In this document: piece after piece, positions 1 through 10,792 of the stretch
How positions within the stretch are numbered: position 1 is the stretch's first letter
Layout of the letters: every line of letters begins with the position of its first letter
Program-made: the position numbers and the translations under genes
The notes under the pieces: generated by a model
What the model was told of the DNA's origin: nothing
The model's database searches: none
Seen by the model: only the letters and a program-made list of their open reading frames with translations
Origin: Cordilura impudica
Taxonomy: Eukaryota; Arthropoda; Insecta; Diptera; Scathophagidae
Assembly (NCBI GenBank): GCA_963682025.1
Contig: OY821517.1
Span: forward strand, 229,895,578 to 229,959,577
Length of the DNA stretch: 64,000 nt
Direction: 5' to 3'

Positions 1-174
1 GGTACGACCAACTTTTGTATTCATAACACTCAGACGGACGGACGGACATCGTTTAATCGACTCAGAAAGTGTTTTTGAGTCGATCCGTATAATAAAAGAT
101 GGATAAAGGTCCAATATTTTTGACAGTTACAAACATCACCTCAAACTTAATATATCCTAACCACATAGTGGACA
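1..174 (+). repeat. 3' end of a mini-me/DINE-like (Helitron-related) element
   Basis: The segment contains a (GGAC)n run, an imperfect hairpin around the GACTCA/GAGTC pair, and an ending CCACATAGTGG. The same order occurs at the right ends of the fuller copies at 9061-9810 and 58293-59047. The (GGAC)n = (GTCC)n core is the proto-microsatellite described for fly mini-me/DINE-1 elements. The left part lies outside the window. Confidence 0.6.
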
Positions 175-1060
175 ACTTTTGTATTCATAAATTTTGCAGA
201 AAATATCTAACCTTGGGTCAGAAAAATTGTTCTGGTGCACACGGGCGGAAACTGGCGGGTGTATAATGGGGTATAGGAGTATAGGGGAGGGTTCGGACTA
301 TAGAAGAGTGCAAGATTATTTCTGGCTGCTTTTGACTGGCAGGAGTTATGCTCTATTAAGTAGATTTTCGGAAAATTTGGACCTTTTTTTAATTTCGGAA
401 TGACTCAGTGATTTTACATTTTTAACATTAATAGCATGGAAGCCACAAAATTATACAAAATTTATTTCACTTCAAAATCTTTTAAATCAAAAAAGTTACA
501 GTCATCAAAAATAAAAATTTACAAAGAAATTTTTAATTTTAGCAAAATACTGAGAAAGCCCATTTTCGAAGACCCTGTTCGCTGTGATATAGTTGAGATA
601 GAGTCGAGATAGAGTTTTGGCTCCCGAGGTTTACTAGTATTTACTTTCAAATGAATAACATAACTTTAAAATCGGTAACACAAAAAAAAAAAATGATTTT
701 TGGCCGCCTTCTCAAAATATGGTCCACTGTGCAACGTATCGTTGACTGCTTTGAGTTTAGACAAATAAATTGATATATGATCCATATTCCTTGGAGTCCT
801 ACAATTTACTTCGAAAATATTCAAAAAATGGATGTCAGCTTTTTTTAAATTCAGCGAAATTTCAGAAGTTCTCCCGATGAGTTGCACAACAAGCCATGTA
901 CCAATAGACTCCTTATGAACCCACGAACAAAATGATATATATCCCATGCGGCGAATTTTCTTTGGAGTCCTCCAATAGGCCCGTGGATGGTATCGATAAA
1001 ATTGGATTTCAGCGTTTTTTGTTTTAAATCATTCTATATATAACAAATATGCATTAAAAT
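175..1060. other. Unassigned AT-rich DNA with a weak two-fold repeat
   Basis: No convincing coding region. Two loosely similar blocks, beginning near 788 and 960 (each starts with TTGGAGTCCT/C and carries a later GGATNTCAGC), lie about 172 bp apart and look like an old tandem duplication. Short ORFs at 194-403 (+) and 666-947 (-) resemble nothing I recognise. Confidence 0.4.
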
Positions 1061-1063
1061 AAG

Positions 1064-1110
1064 CAAGTCAGAGTGTTAAATTCGGCTGTGAAGAATCTTT
1101 GGTACCCTCC
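1064..1110 (+). repeat. Terminal fragment of a mini-me-related repeat (second subfamily)
   Basis: CAAGTCAGAGTGTTAAATTC followed by GGCTGTGAAGAATCTTTGGTACCCT matches, with substitutions, the sequence at 62093-62140. It shares the initial CAAGT(A/C)AG with the starts of the elements at 9061 and 58293. Only the end is present. Confidence 0.45.
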
Positions 1111-2462
1111 ACCTGCATCTTAAACTCAGTATTAAAACCGATATTGGGTACCGATGTTGTCGGTACTGATATTTTAATTTTGAATACCAATTAAATTTAA
1201 AATTAATTCTTCATATAAAAAACAATGATCGTGTCTTCTATAGAAGGAATTAGATACTATTTGAAAAATTTAATTATTTTTCTTTTACTAGAGTAGAAAA
1301 CGCCTAAGTACTTCATAGAATACCAACGAAATTCATTATTAACGCAGCCAGCGTTATAACACCCAAAGTGTGATCCCTATAAGACCTTAGAAGTCATAGG
1401 ATAATTTGAAGAAATTTCAAGAAATTTAAGTTACAAATAATACAAGATTTAAATAGTGAAAAAGAGAAGATTTGCATAAGTTTAAAGTGTTAAATGAAGT
1501 ACAATTTTCTTTTAGTTTAAAAATAAGAGTTGGTTGGTACATTAATAAATTAGAACGAAAAAGATAATTAATAAAAGAAAACATAAAGAGGCTGGAAATA
1601 AGTAATATTAAAAGAAATTGTTTTTTTAAAATGGTTAGAAGAGAGAAATTTACAGAAATTGTTTAGAAAAAAATTTTTAAAAAAGAGAAAGGGAAATTAT
1701 TTCTAAAAAATTCATGAACAATGAGAAAATTTTTTTAATGCTATTTGTTGGGAGGGGAATCCGCCTCGCTAGTAATTTCCACGGGATTTTAAGAAAAACC
1801 CATTAGTTTAATAAAATATTTCATTTATTTCACAAAGTGTATTTCTATTAAAATTCTTTTTGGTATGAAAACCACAAGGACTTTGTAGAAAATATATTAA
1901 TTAAATTTAAAGTTTACAAATTGACAACTTTCTTAGCACCGCGTGTGAGCCAACTTGTAATGATGAAATTCAAAAATAAAATCGAGTAGTCTTGAGGACG
2001 CTACTTGGCATTTCGTATGTTTCTTTAAATATTTATAAAAATTTAGTTAAATAATAGACATAGTTAAATAAAATAAACATAGCTAAATAAAATAAATAAG
2101 CAGATTTTGCCAGTGGCGGCAACACTATTCTTTTTAGAGTCAAAAGATAGGAACAAAAAATATAGATCAAGGTTAATTAATTTTTTTTTTCTCAAATATA
2201 ATAATAACAATTTAATTGCAGTTTACAAAGGTATATCCTATAATTCAAATTTTTCTTTTTTCATATGAATTTTAATCAACAAAGATAAATATCATAATAA
2301 TTGACAATGTTTATTTAAAGCGTCTGTCGGTCTAATTGTGTAATCAACTTTAATTAATTGTAATGCAGATTTCAAGAAAGTTAATAAGTTGTACCAGTCA
2401 TCTTCTCCGCTGCCATCTAGAATGCATATTATTTCGGTTTCATTTAATAAGGATTGGCGGAA
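1111..2462. other. Featureless AT-rich DNA
   Basis: Homopolymer-rich sequence with no long ORF, no terminal repeats and no RNA gene that I can see. Confidence 0.6.
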
Positions 2463-3145
2463 TTATCGGATTCTAAATTCCTTAAGAACTGGACAAATTC
2501 CCAGAAAGTATTGAATTGTTTCCTTTTCTCGAAAGTAACGTAAAGAACATAGCTTTTGATCTTCTTCTACACCAAAAATATTAACATTAAGAAATATCAT
2601 CCCGTTACGTGCCTTCACGATCAGTGTTATGTCTTCCATTTTCAAATCATCCTTAAGATAATGTTCTGATTTCTTGTGATCGAGATATTTGTATAGTCTA
2701 GTATTGCTTTTTAATTTCTCTTGCAAGTTATACTGTATATTGAGTGTTTTAATACTGCTCAAAAGTACTTAACAAGTTACACTGCTCTTCTGTTGGAGTT
2801 GACCCCGGCCAAAGTATGCTTAAACTAACGAGTTTTTCTTTTAAAACCTTTACCCAAAACAGCTCTCTTCTCAACAAGATTTTTGTCAATTGATGAGGCA
2901 GCCTACTTTCTCCATAATAATATAATGCCTTTCCTATGTATTTTAAGTGAAGTGTAGATGTTACCTTCTTCAGCAGATGTTTCTAGCATTAAGAAGTAGC
3001 TTGGTGTATTGCTTGGAAGTTTGAGAACTTTCTTCATGAAGTATCTTTGGAGATTATCCACTGCTTCGAAATTACTAAAACCCCATGTTTGTGCTGCATA
3101 TGATTGTATAGATCTACATACAGCTAAAAAAAGTTTCCATTTCAT
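2463..3145 (-). pseudogene. LINE C-terminal region
   Basis: Two broken reading frames (3145-2903 and 2762-2463). The first carries the post-RT pattern SYAAQTWGF followed by LQRYFMKKVLKLPSNTPSYF, typical of the thumb/C-terminal region of LINE ORF2 ('Y..E.WG... .LQ..F.R..L.LP..TP.Y.L'). It lies directly downstream of the RT segment on the same strand. No intact end or poly(A) tail could be fixed. Confidence 0.7.
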
Positions 3146-3192
3146 TTTTAAATTAGTATCATTCTTTCCGAGGAGGTTTTTCCAGGTTGTAT

Positions 3193-3869
3193 TTATGGCA
3201 TTTTTGATTGGTTGTTTCGTTTTGCAACATGGTTGTTAAATGAGAGTTTAGTTGCTAACACTACTCCTAAGTAGTTATATTCTGACGATATTTTTATCGG
3301 ATCTCCCTCAAAATACCACTTTTCTCTTCGAACGAGTCGACCACCGGTGCGAAAAACTAAAATTTCAGATTTACTTAAGTTAACTTCTAAGTTCAATAAA
3401 TTACAGTATTTTTCTAGGTTATCATCAGCTTCATCTGCAAGTATGACTATATCGTCGGCATATAATAATAAAAGTATATTCAGATCATCGACAAAAAATC
3501 CATCTTCTAAGTAATCGTTTAAATCGTTAATATACATCGTTTAAATCATTAATATAATAACAATGGCGACATTAAACAACCTTGTTTCACTCCGCATTTA
3601 GTCTCGAAGTATTCAGACATATCATCACCCGTCCAAACTGCTGACCTAGTATCCTTATATATACCTTCAATAAGTCTGACAAATTTATATGAAATCCCCA
3701 TCGTAAAAAGTTTGTATATTAATGCACTTCTTGAAACTTTATCAAATGCTGCTTTAAAATCAACGATGAATGCGTATACTTTTTTCTTCTCTGCTAATTT
3801 GATACTAACTATAGCCGAAAATTATAGATGTTGTCAGCTGTTGAATAATTTCTGCGAAAGCCCGCCTGA
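3193..3869 (-). pseudogene. LINE reverse transcriptase, catalytic half
   Basis: The frame at 3537-3193 contains LLLYADDIVILADEADD (the YxDD active-site box), then VNLSKSEILVFRTGG and YLGV, the usual RT palm order. Around 3545-3840 the minus strand also reads remnants of the preceding RT blocks, with frameshifts. It continues upstream across the MITE into the QAGFR block. Confidence 0.8.
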
Positions 3870-4442
3870 GGCCGAGGTCACGCAATGAGCGGCAGAGCGG
3901 CGAGTTTGAGCGGTAAGTGGCTTATTACTGAGCGTCATTTCTGAGCGGTTAGTTGTCAAAATGCCATTCTCAATGTTATTATTTATTATTTATGTAAAAA
4001 GTTTTTATAATAAAAGCAAAATATTTTCACTATTTTATGATTTTTATTTATGTATGACTACATTTCAACCTTTTTAACTTTTTATCGATTGAAAAACAAC
4101 ACAAAACTGGTTGTCGTTAAGATAACAGCAACAGCTGACTTTAACAATAGTGAATATCGTTTAAAAAATTTCGTTAAAAATTATCGTTAAAAAGAAGTTA
4201 CTGAATCGCGCTACAGACTGACAAAACAAAGAAAAGCTATTTGTTTGCCATTTTTATTCTTTGCCGCTCAGAAAACAACTAAAAATTAGAACAAGTTCCA
4301 TTCCTGAGCGGCGCCGGTTAGACGCTCAGATATGCCGCTCACATGCCGCTCATTGTGTGGCCACTTCAGTAGTATTTCATATGTTTTAATTTTTTTCCAC
4401 TCATCGCTCTGCCGCTTTGAAGCTCATTGCGTGGCCTCGGCC
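3870..4442. mobile_element. MITE with 3-bp target duplication (PIF/Harbinger-like)
   Basis: 573 bp with terminal inverted repeats beginning GGCCGAGGYCACGCAATGAG at both ends; subterminal GCCGCTC/GAGCGGC motifs recur. It is flanked by TGA on both sides, and deleting the element plus one TGA restores a continuous LINE reading frame (Y-Q-A-G-F-R). There is no transposase. A 3-bp TSD fitting TNA is characteristic of PIF/Harbinger, so the assignment is by analogy. Confidence 0.75.
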
Positions 4443-4542
4443 TGATACTCCGTCTTTATTTTATTGTATTCCACCCAGTTAAATAAACGTTCATTGGGAA
4501 TACCCATGTTGGTAGTATTTGTGTTTGCTTTCTTTGCATATA
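4443..4542 (-). pseudogene. LINE RT segment between the two insertions
   Basis: Short stretch of the host LINE between the MITE and the Tc1-like element. The minus strand reads towards the QAGFR block at the MITE junction. It ends at a TA dinucleotide used by the Tc1-like element. Confidence 0.5.
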
Positions 4543-5936
4543 CAGTTTGGTACAAAAGTGAGGCAATGTTTGAAATAAAAAGATCAAATATATATGTTCA
4601 TGGTATTTATTGAACAAGTTAGAAACTACTTACATAAATAAACATATAAATCCTTAAAAAATAAAAAACAACAAAAAATAAATTAATTCATAACTTAAGG
4701 TAACTTAATTCAAAGGAATGAAACGAAACCATTTGAAACATTGTGAAACTTTTTAATAACGCTTCTTGTTAATATTTGGTAACACTATAAGATTGAAACA
4801 AGAAAATACACAAAGCAAAGGAAATAAACCTAACATAAAGCTTATACTCACAAAACAATACACGAAACGATACACAAAACAATAAAGAAATCATTCGGTA
4901 TGAATTTTTAATTTTTAGTTTTAAATTTTTAACTTTTAATTTTTAATTTTAAATTTTTAAGTTTTAATTTATAATTTTTAATTTTTAAATGTCTTTCCAA
5001 ATTTCCAGCATGCCTTCTTCAAATTTTACCATTGCAATTTCCATTTATTAATTTCAAAAAGTCCACATAAAACGTTAATTTGTGGTTGCGGCATACTTAT
5101 TGATATTTTTATTTTTAGAGTTTGATTTAAAACAAAAAACCGCTCAATTACCAAAACTAAAAAGTAGATGTTTATTGTTGCAATAATTTTCTTCGAGTGA
5201 CAAAATAATTTTCTTTTTGAAAACTTAAAAACATTTTTCGCAAAAGCAATATATAATATAAATTTCAACAAAGTACATGAAACAGGCAAGTAACCAAACA
5301 ATAAAGAACGCTAAAAGAATTCTTCGTTGTTCTGCTCTTTTGTTTGTTTTCTTTTGTACCGTTATTTCTAATGAACACAAACTTAACAACAAACTATACA
5401 ATACAACTGTTAGAATGGCTTAGTTCACAGGTAGTTGGGGTCATGGAGTGTCCAGCGCAGAGCCCTGATCTCAACCCGATCGAAAATATGTGGGCTTATT
5501 TAAAACGTCGGCTGCCAGAGTACGAAGAGGCCCCGAAGGGCATTGGCTGGTAGAGTGCGAAGAGGCCCCGAAGGGCATTAATGAGCTGTGGGAGAGGGTA
5601 CAGGCTGAACGGAAACAAATTACTGAGGTTTATGTATCAAATCTGTACAAATCCATTCCAAATTGAATGGCTCAGTTGAAAAAAGCAAAGAGATATTGAA
5701 TAAACTATTAAATTTAGATCAACAGAACCTTGGTGAAAAAGTGAGGCAATGCCCCGAATTAGGCAATTGTTAATTTGTTAGATGCTTAAGTTATGCATTA
5801 ATTTTTTTATTGTTTTTATTTTTTAGGGATTGATATTTTTATTTATGTAAATAGTTTTTAATTTGTTTAATAAATACCATGAAAAAATATAGTTAATCTT
5901 TTTATTTCAAACATTGCCTCATTTTGCACCAAACTG
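4543..5936 (+). mobile_element. Tc1-like DNA transposon, internally degraded
   Basis: Terminal inverted repeats of about 68 bp start CAGTTTGG; the two ends share GTTTGAAATAAAAAGAT and CATGGTATTTATT. TA lies at both outer borders (4541-4542, 5937-5938). Inside is the C-terminal end of a Tc1-type transposase (5404-5666). The N-terminal half is missing and replaced by AT-rich sequence. A motif like the terminal TTTGGTNNAAAAGTGAGGCA recurs internally near 5730. Confidence 0.85.
5404..5666 (+). pseudogene. Tc1-like transposase, C-terminal remnant
   Basis: The protein segment MECPAQSPDLNPIENMWAYL is the conserved Tc1 block containing the last catalytic acidic residue (E of PIEN). An imperfect 35-bp tandem duplication (about 5516-5585, unit containing CGAAGAGGCCCCGAAGGGCA) introduces a stop. 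After it, another frame continues with a typical Tc1 C-terminus (ELWERVQAE, then NLYKSIPN). The DNA-binding domain and first catalytic aspartate are absent, so this copy cannot be active. Confidence 0.85.
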
Positions 5937-6249
5937 TATGTTTATATTCTTTTTGGGTTTTTAGATAATTATCTTTATCTTGTAGACATTTTGTGTTTCT
6001 AAAAATATTTAAAAAGTTGAAAGATTTTTCTCTGGCAGCGTTGCATTTGTAGTTGTACCAACTATTTTTTGGTTCAAAATTTCGGTTTTGTTTACCAGTT
6101 GTAGGTGAAGATTTCTTTATTATATCACAAAGCGTTTTGAGGCTCGGATCTACGTGTACTAAACTTAATCTTTCTAAATTGACATTCAGTTTTCGCTGAT
6201 ACTCATCTTTTGTATTATCCTTCCAATATAATGTAGGGATTAAGGGATT

Positions 6250-7039
6250 AAGTTCAATTTCTCAATTTTATCATTCATATTTACTCCTGCAATCCAAACC
6301 TGATTGGCAAGTGATCTGACCAAATGTGATTTACGATAGTAAAATCCGCTGTATATTGTAAAATATCTTGCGAAATAGTACATACGTCATTGACGGATTC
6401 TCCCGTGGAGCTAAGATATGTCAGAGAACCTTCTTCATCCCTTAAGTTCTTCCATTTTATATCAATAAGTTGTTATCAGTACACATATCAATAAGTTGCT
6501 TTCCTTGTTAATTTACTGTTTTATCTTTAGATTTTCTTTTCTCAAGTCCTGCTGCAAAAAGTTCATGGTAAATTTGATCAATATTCTGATTTAACTCCCC
6601 AATTCTCACATTGAGATCTCCAATTAAAATTGTATTGGTAAGATCATTATTTTCAAAGAACCCTTTCAAATTATTAAATTCTTCACTCCAACTTGCTGGC
6701 CTTAAGTAAATAGGAAATAATGTGAATTTTATAATTTTTGTATTAAATATGAAGAATATTATATTTGATCACGAAAGTTACACCCATATTTTTTAACTTT
6801 TTATTTATGCCGCATAGATTCTATGGTTTTGGAAGTGCAAGTGGTGGTAGCACTTCCAAAGCCATAGAATCTTTTAGCTGCTTGGAAATAAAGATTAAAT
6901 CCTGGAAAATACTAACATTTTCAAATTTGTTTTCCATTAAATGTGTTTCCAGCAGCACAAAAATGTCATTACTATTTATATAATTAAAAAAAGAGGGATG
7001 CAAATATTTATTTTCAAAACCATTTATGTTGTAAGACAA
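6250..7039 (-). pseudogene. LINE apurinic-type endonuclease domain
   Basis: The minus strand starts SYNINGFENK followed by IFVLLETHL, the N-terminal endonuclease block (SxNxxG then E-T). It then has LIGDLNVRIGE near 6600 (the catalytic D-x-N box) and a C-terminal IWSDHLPI near 6320 (S-D-H box). These three blocks in order define the EEP endonuclease of LINE ORF2. The frame is disturbed by a hairpin insertion at 6817-6871 and by small indels. Confidence 0.8.
6817..6871. repeat. Short inverted duplication (hairpin) inside the LINE
   Basis: Two 22-nt arms, GATTCTATGGYTTTGGAAGTGC and its reverse complement, with one mismatch and an 11-nt loop. The inner arm still encodes LINE endonuclease sequence, so the outer arm is an inverted copy of it. 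Confidence 0.8.
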
Positions 7040-7226
7040 TATTATAGATAATTTGTTTTATTTTTGATTTACTACTATAATGTATTTCTTGCCGACAGAC
7101 ATTTCTTAGTTTTTTGACATAATTTACTTAAGGTTGGCATCATAATCTGAATTTATATTTATCATCATATCTCCACATATTTTTATTAGTTCTTCTTTAC
7201 CATCAACATTGCCAGATACAAATTTA

Positions 7227-7461
7227 TTAAAATTGTTCCATTTGAACCTTTATTTTAATTTTATCTTCCCACACAATTACTTTAAATTCCTTACTTATAT
7301 CCAATATTTTTTTCTTCAAATGTAAGGCTACTTTTTTTTCGCTCTTGCCTGTTTGGAATAAGATCACGTTCAATACCTTTTTTAGTTCCGGCCAACTTTC
7401 TTGTATTTTTGAAAATGTTTTCAATATCATCTGGAGAACTTAATTCAATTATAACCGCCAT
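7227..7461 (-). pseudogene. LINE ORF1-like N-terminal fragment
   Basis: From an ATG at 7461 the minus strand reads MAVIIELSSPDDIENIFKN and then LAGTKKGIERDL and RQERKK. The 'LAGT..GI.RDL...R..RK' pattern is common in LINE ORF1 proteins just upstream of an endonuclease ORF. The frame breaks within 100 bp. The assignment rests on this short pattern and on position. Confidence 0.45.
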
Positions 7462-7580
7462 TGTTTTAAAAATGTTTCTTTCTTAGGTGATTTTTTATAT
7501 AGGAGTTTATAGAGTTTGAATTAAAAATTGTAAATTTTTTATAAATAATTGAGCAACAGATTATTGATCAGTTAAATCAG

Positions 7581-8583
7581 ATGAGGTTAGATGAAAATCG
7601 AACTACACAATCCACTTCCCAATCTATACAAATCCCAACCACCCAATCATGCACTCCCCAATCGATACCAATGAATGAGGAATTTATTAATGAGGTGGTA
7701 CAACAGGATATTCGTGACCGCCAGGAGACGGTTGACATTGCAAACGCAGGTGAACTTTATAAAATAACGGACATGGTAAAAGGTCTCAGGGAATTCTCTG
7801 GACGAATTGAAGAATTCAACTCTTGGCGAAAAACAGTAGACAGAATTCTTGTTGCATATAGGAACTTTAATACTCCGAAGTATTTTACAATCCTCCACAC
7901 CATAAGACATAAAATTGTCGGTGACGCCGATACAGCTTTGGAGTCATACCGAACTCCATTAGATTGGCCGCAAATAAAAAAAATGTTTCATGCTACATTA
8001 TTCAGACAAACGTGACATTGGTACTCTGGATTACCAAATGACAACAATGACTCAACGTCACCATGATGTAGCGACCTTCTATCAAATGGTATATCATAAT
8101 TTTCGCTGATCCTTGATAAGGTAGCATGTTAGGATAATAGTGAAGAATAAATCCGCGCTATGACGAATTCCTATCGCGAGAAGTCATTAGATAGCTTCAT
8201 ACTGTTCTTAACGGTGAGTTACCCAGGTTACTTAGTATCCGTGTACCGGCTACCTTGCTGCAGGCTCTACATTTATGCCAAAAACTTGAAAATATGACTT
8301 TTAGATTCAATAGATTTACTCCACCTAATACAATCCATAATAACTTCAGGTTCCAACCAATTTATAATAGATTAGGAAACAGCCAAATGTTTAGACCAAA
8401 TAATGCCGTATTTAATAACCATTCAAATCTTTCTTCGAACCGACTTGTTCCGATGGACATAGACAGCTCCATACAAACAAGGCAGGCTAACAATAGTAAC
8501 GGACCTCCACAAAATCATAACTTCAAACGCCCATACTCTAGCCAAATGACAAATCAACCCAATAAAATTCAGTTATACTGTTA
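7581..8583 (+). pseudogene. gypsy-type retrotransposon gag relic
   Basis: The first frame (7581-8015, 144 aa) contains LREFSGRIEEFNSWRK and a later IRHKIVGDADTALESY, which match the capsid-like Gag of insect gypsy elements (L-R-x-F-x-G...F..W; I...I.G.A...L). Just downstream another frame reads IGTLDYQMTTMTQRHHDV, and 8255-8584 reads LQALHLCQKLENMTFRFNRF, the end of the same Gag domain before an Asn/Gln-rich tail. Frameshifts at about 8013 and 8110 break it. No protease, polymerase or LTR of this element is seen nearby. Confidence 0.7.
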
Positions 8584-8639
8584 GAATTCATATACATAAT
8601 GATTAATTTTGACTGAATTCATAGTGATTGAATAATTAT

Positions 8640-10502
8640 ACGGGATTTATCAATTTCAAGTATACTATCAAATTCACAATATACTAAACAGGAAATAGCT
8701 TCAGAAATTGGTTCACCAAAACGTCCTTCAATACGAATAGAACCTTGATTTATTAAATTTCCACAATGGGAATTATTACTGTGATCTAGAGTTAAATTAA
8801 AAACAAGTAGAAAGTATCCGTTATCAAAAAGATCTTTAGAGATCTTTCAAAAGGATGTATTCCAGTTCCTTTAAATAGAGTTTGATAACCACGTGTGCTT
8901 ATTCCACCATCATTGTTATAGTTAAATTCGATTGGTTGAGCATGAAATTGTTCTCCGTTAACAACCAAGTTAAATCTTTGTAAATTAAAGTGTAAAATTA
9001 AAAGGGCTTTCCTTTCGATCTCCAGTACATGCTTTATTAGACACCATACCAAAAATCAAACAAGTAAGAAAATTATAGTCGGTCTAGACCGACTATACGA
9101 TACCCTATACCATGCGTTTTTCTCTTAGGAACAACTAACTGGATATAGAAAATAAGCATAAACCAAATTTGAGTGGGATTTTTATTAATTTTTTTGGCTG
9201 CAGATATGAAAAAGTTCATATCGGATGCTATATCTATATGGTGACTAGGTCCAAAAATGACCGATCCTGATCATGTTTGGTAAAGTCTCTTGTATTTTGC
9301 AAAAATATATACAAACAAAATTTGAGAAGAATCAGTGCAATATTTTTGTTTTTTGATAGATTTAAGTGAAGATGGGGAAACAGCTCTATATGGGGCCTAT
9401 GACTAACAGTTGTCCCATAGGGATCATTTTTGAACTGCTCATTAATGGATGTAACAAACGCATACAAACCCAATTTGAGTAAGATCTATATGATAATTTG
9501 GATCTTATGGCAATTTATGTCGATTTCATAGGGGTCATTTGTATGGGGGCTAGGTCTGAACATGGACCGATTCTCACCAACAGCGTTCATCGTATGTCCG
9601 ATAAAAGCTTAAATACAAAATTTCATCAAAATATATTCATATTTGCGACCTGCAGTTTGATTACAAGGTTTACATGGACACACAGACGGACGGACGGACG
9701 GATCTGATTCGATCGGTATAATAAAAGATGGGTCTAGGTCAGATATTTTTGGTAGTTACATACAGCGGCACAAAGTCATTATACCCAAACCACATAGTGG
9801 TATAGGGTATAAAAATTAGGTAATTGTCCAAGAACTACATTATCGAACATTTTTTGACTGCAATACATATGATTAATATATAAATTAGCTTGATGAGTTT
9901 AAATAAATGATTCATTTTTTCCTGCAGTTTCTAAAATATAAAACTCAGGTTTTTTTATGTTTAATATTTTAGTATCAACATTATTAAGTAGATATTTATG
10001 CTGATTAAATATATCAACATGTAATTTTCCAAAAAGTTTTACCATCTTTAAACATTTTTTTACGTTTATCTAGGGTTTTCTTTTTCAATCAATCTATTAA
10101 TTTTCTTCGTATATAGTATAGTGCCCATCCAGATGATTCAAGGTGTGCATCATTACCATAATTTAATAAAGTTTCTAAATACGCTCTGTAATGATAGGTA
10201 TTATCAGGCTGTGAAACATTTTTGTTATTTAGATGGACTGTACAATTTCTAAATATTGAATGAAGCAAGTTGTTTACAATACTTTTACTTCCTTTTAATT
10301 CAACAATAGGTCTCAGATATATACTATTTAGATCTCTATACGTTCCAGCATTTCCTAATGAAATAAACTCTATAGTTGAGGAGTTATCTAATGAAGCAAT
10401 TGGATTATATGATATTTTTTCAGTTTTAATAACATTTGTTTGAATTGGTGGTGATTCAAATAAATCTAGTTCGATTTTCATACATTCAATATATTCAGAC
10501 AT
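8640..10502 (-). pseudogene. F54H12.2-like (Polinton/Maverick-type) capsid gene relic
   Basis: Minus-strand start at 10502. The N-terminal part (10502-10089) carries IELDLFESPPIQT, then FISLGNAGTYRDLNS and YHYRAYLETLLNYGNDA, the pattern of the F54H12.2-like protein family. From memory these are virion-shell proteins of Polinton/Maverick or adintovirus-type elements. After a frameshift, capsid sequence continues to about 9830, is interrupted by a mini-me element (9061-9810), and resumes at 9052 with VVNGEQFHAQPIEF. The last recognisable part runs to about 8640. Stops and frameshifts show it is dead. No polymerase, integrase, protease or ATPase of such an element was found nearby. Confidence 0.65.
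9061..9810 (+). mobile_element. mini-me/DINE-like non-autonomous element
   Basis: About 750 bp. The left end has a palindromic GTCGGTCTAGACCGAC followed by ATACCCTATACCA; the right end has TGGTATAGGGTAT, an inverted copy, so a 13-bp subterminal inverted repeat brackets the element. A (GGAC)n core lies near 9688-9700. Copy two at 58293-59047 is clearly homologous throughout. It is inserted in the capsid relic. The Helitron-type affiliation is from knowledge of mini-me/DINE elements; no Rep/helicase ORF is present. Confidence 0.75.
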
Positions 10503-10555
10503 CTTTAATTTTCAAAAATTTCTTTAATGTTCTTTCCTCCGTTTAAGTTTTATAC

Positions 10556-10660
10556 AGGGTTTCGAACCCCGGAAATTTCGGGTTCGGGTACGGGTACGGG
10601 TACGGGTTCAACAAATTTAAATTTGGTGGGTTCAGGTTCGGGTCCGGGTTCAAAAGGTTT
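10556..10660 (+). repeat. GGGTAC/GGGTTC hexamer tract at the hAT-1 end
   Basis: Tandem and near-tandem 6-mers (GGGTTC, GGGTAC) in an otherwise AT-rich region. They lie immediately inside the presumed hAT terminus and could be subterminal transposase-binding repeats or a simple-sequence expansion. Confidence 0.6.
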
Positions 10661-10792
10661 ACCAAAAAAAATCGAATTTTTAGTGATTAATGTCATCTTG
10701 TAATGCTTCTGGTAAATTAAGAAAATATATTATAGAAAAGTAAATAAAAGTATATTATTTACTGTTATTATTAGTTATTTATTTTTCGAAAA

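Larger units (their letters stand above)
2463..7461 (-). mobile_element. LINE (non-LTR retrotransposon) relic with nested insertions
   Basis: Read on the minus strand, this has LINE order: ORF1-like piece (7461-7227), apurinic-type endonuclease (7039-about 6250), reverse transcriptase (about 4480-3193) and a C-terminal region (3145-2463). It is interrupted by a MITE (3870-4442) and a Tc1-like transposon (4543-5936). Stops and frameshifts make it a pseudogene. The clade is not certain; the ORF1/endonuclease/RT layout with YADD would suit several I/CR1/RTE-like groups. Confidence 0.8.

Noticed and set aside
10556..10660. Telomere-like repeat
   Set aside because: The hexamers are GGGTAC/GGGTTC, not TTAGG or another known telomere unit, and they adjoin a hAT terminus.
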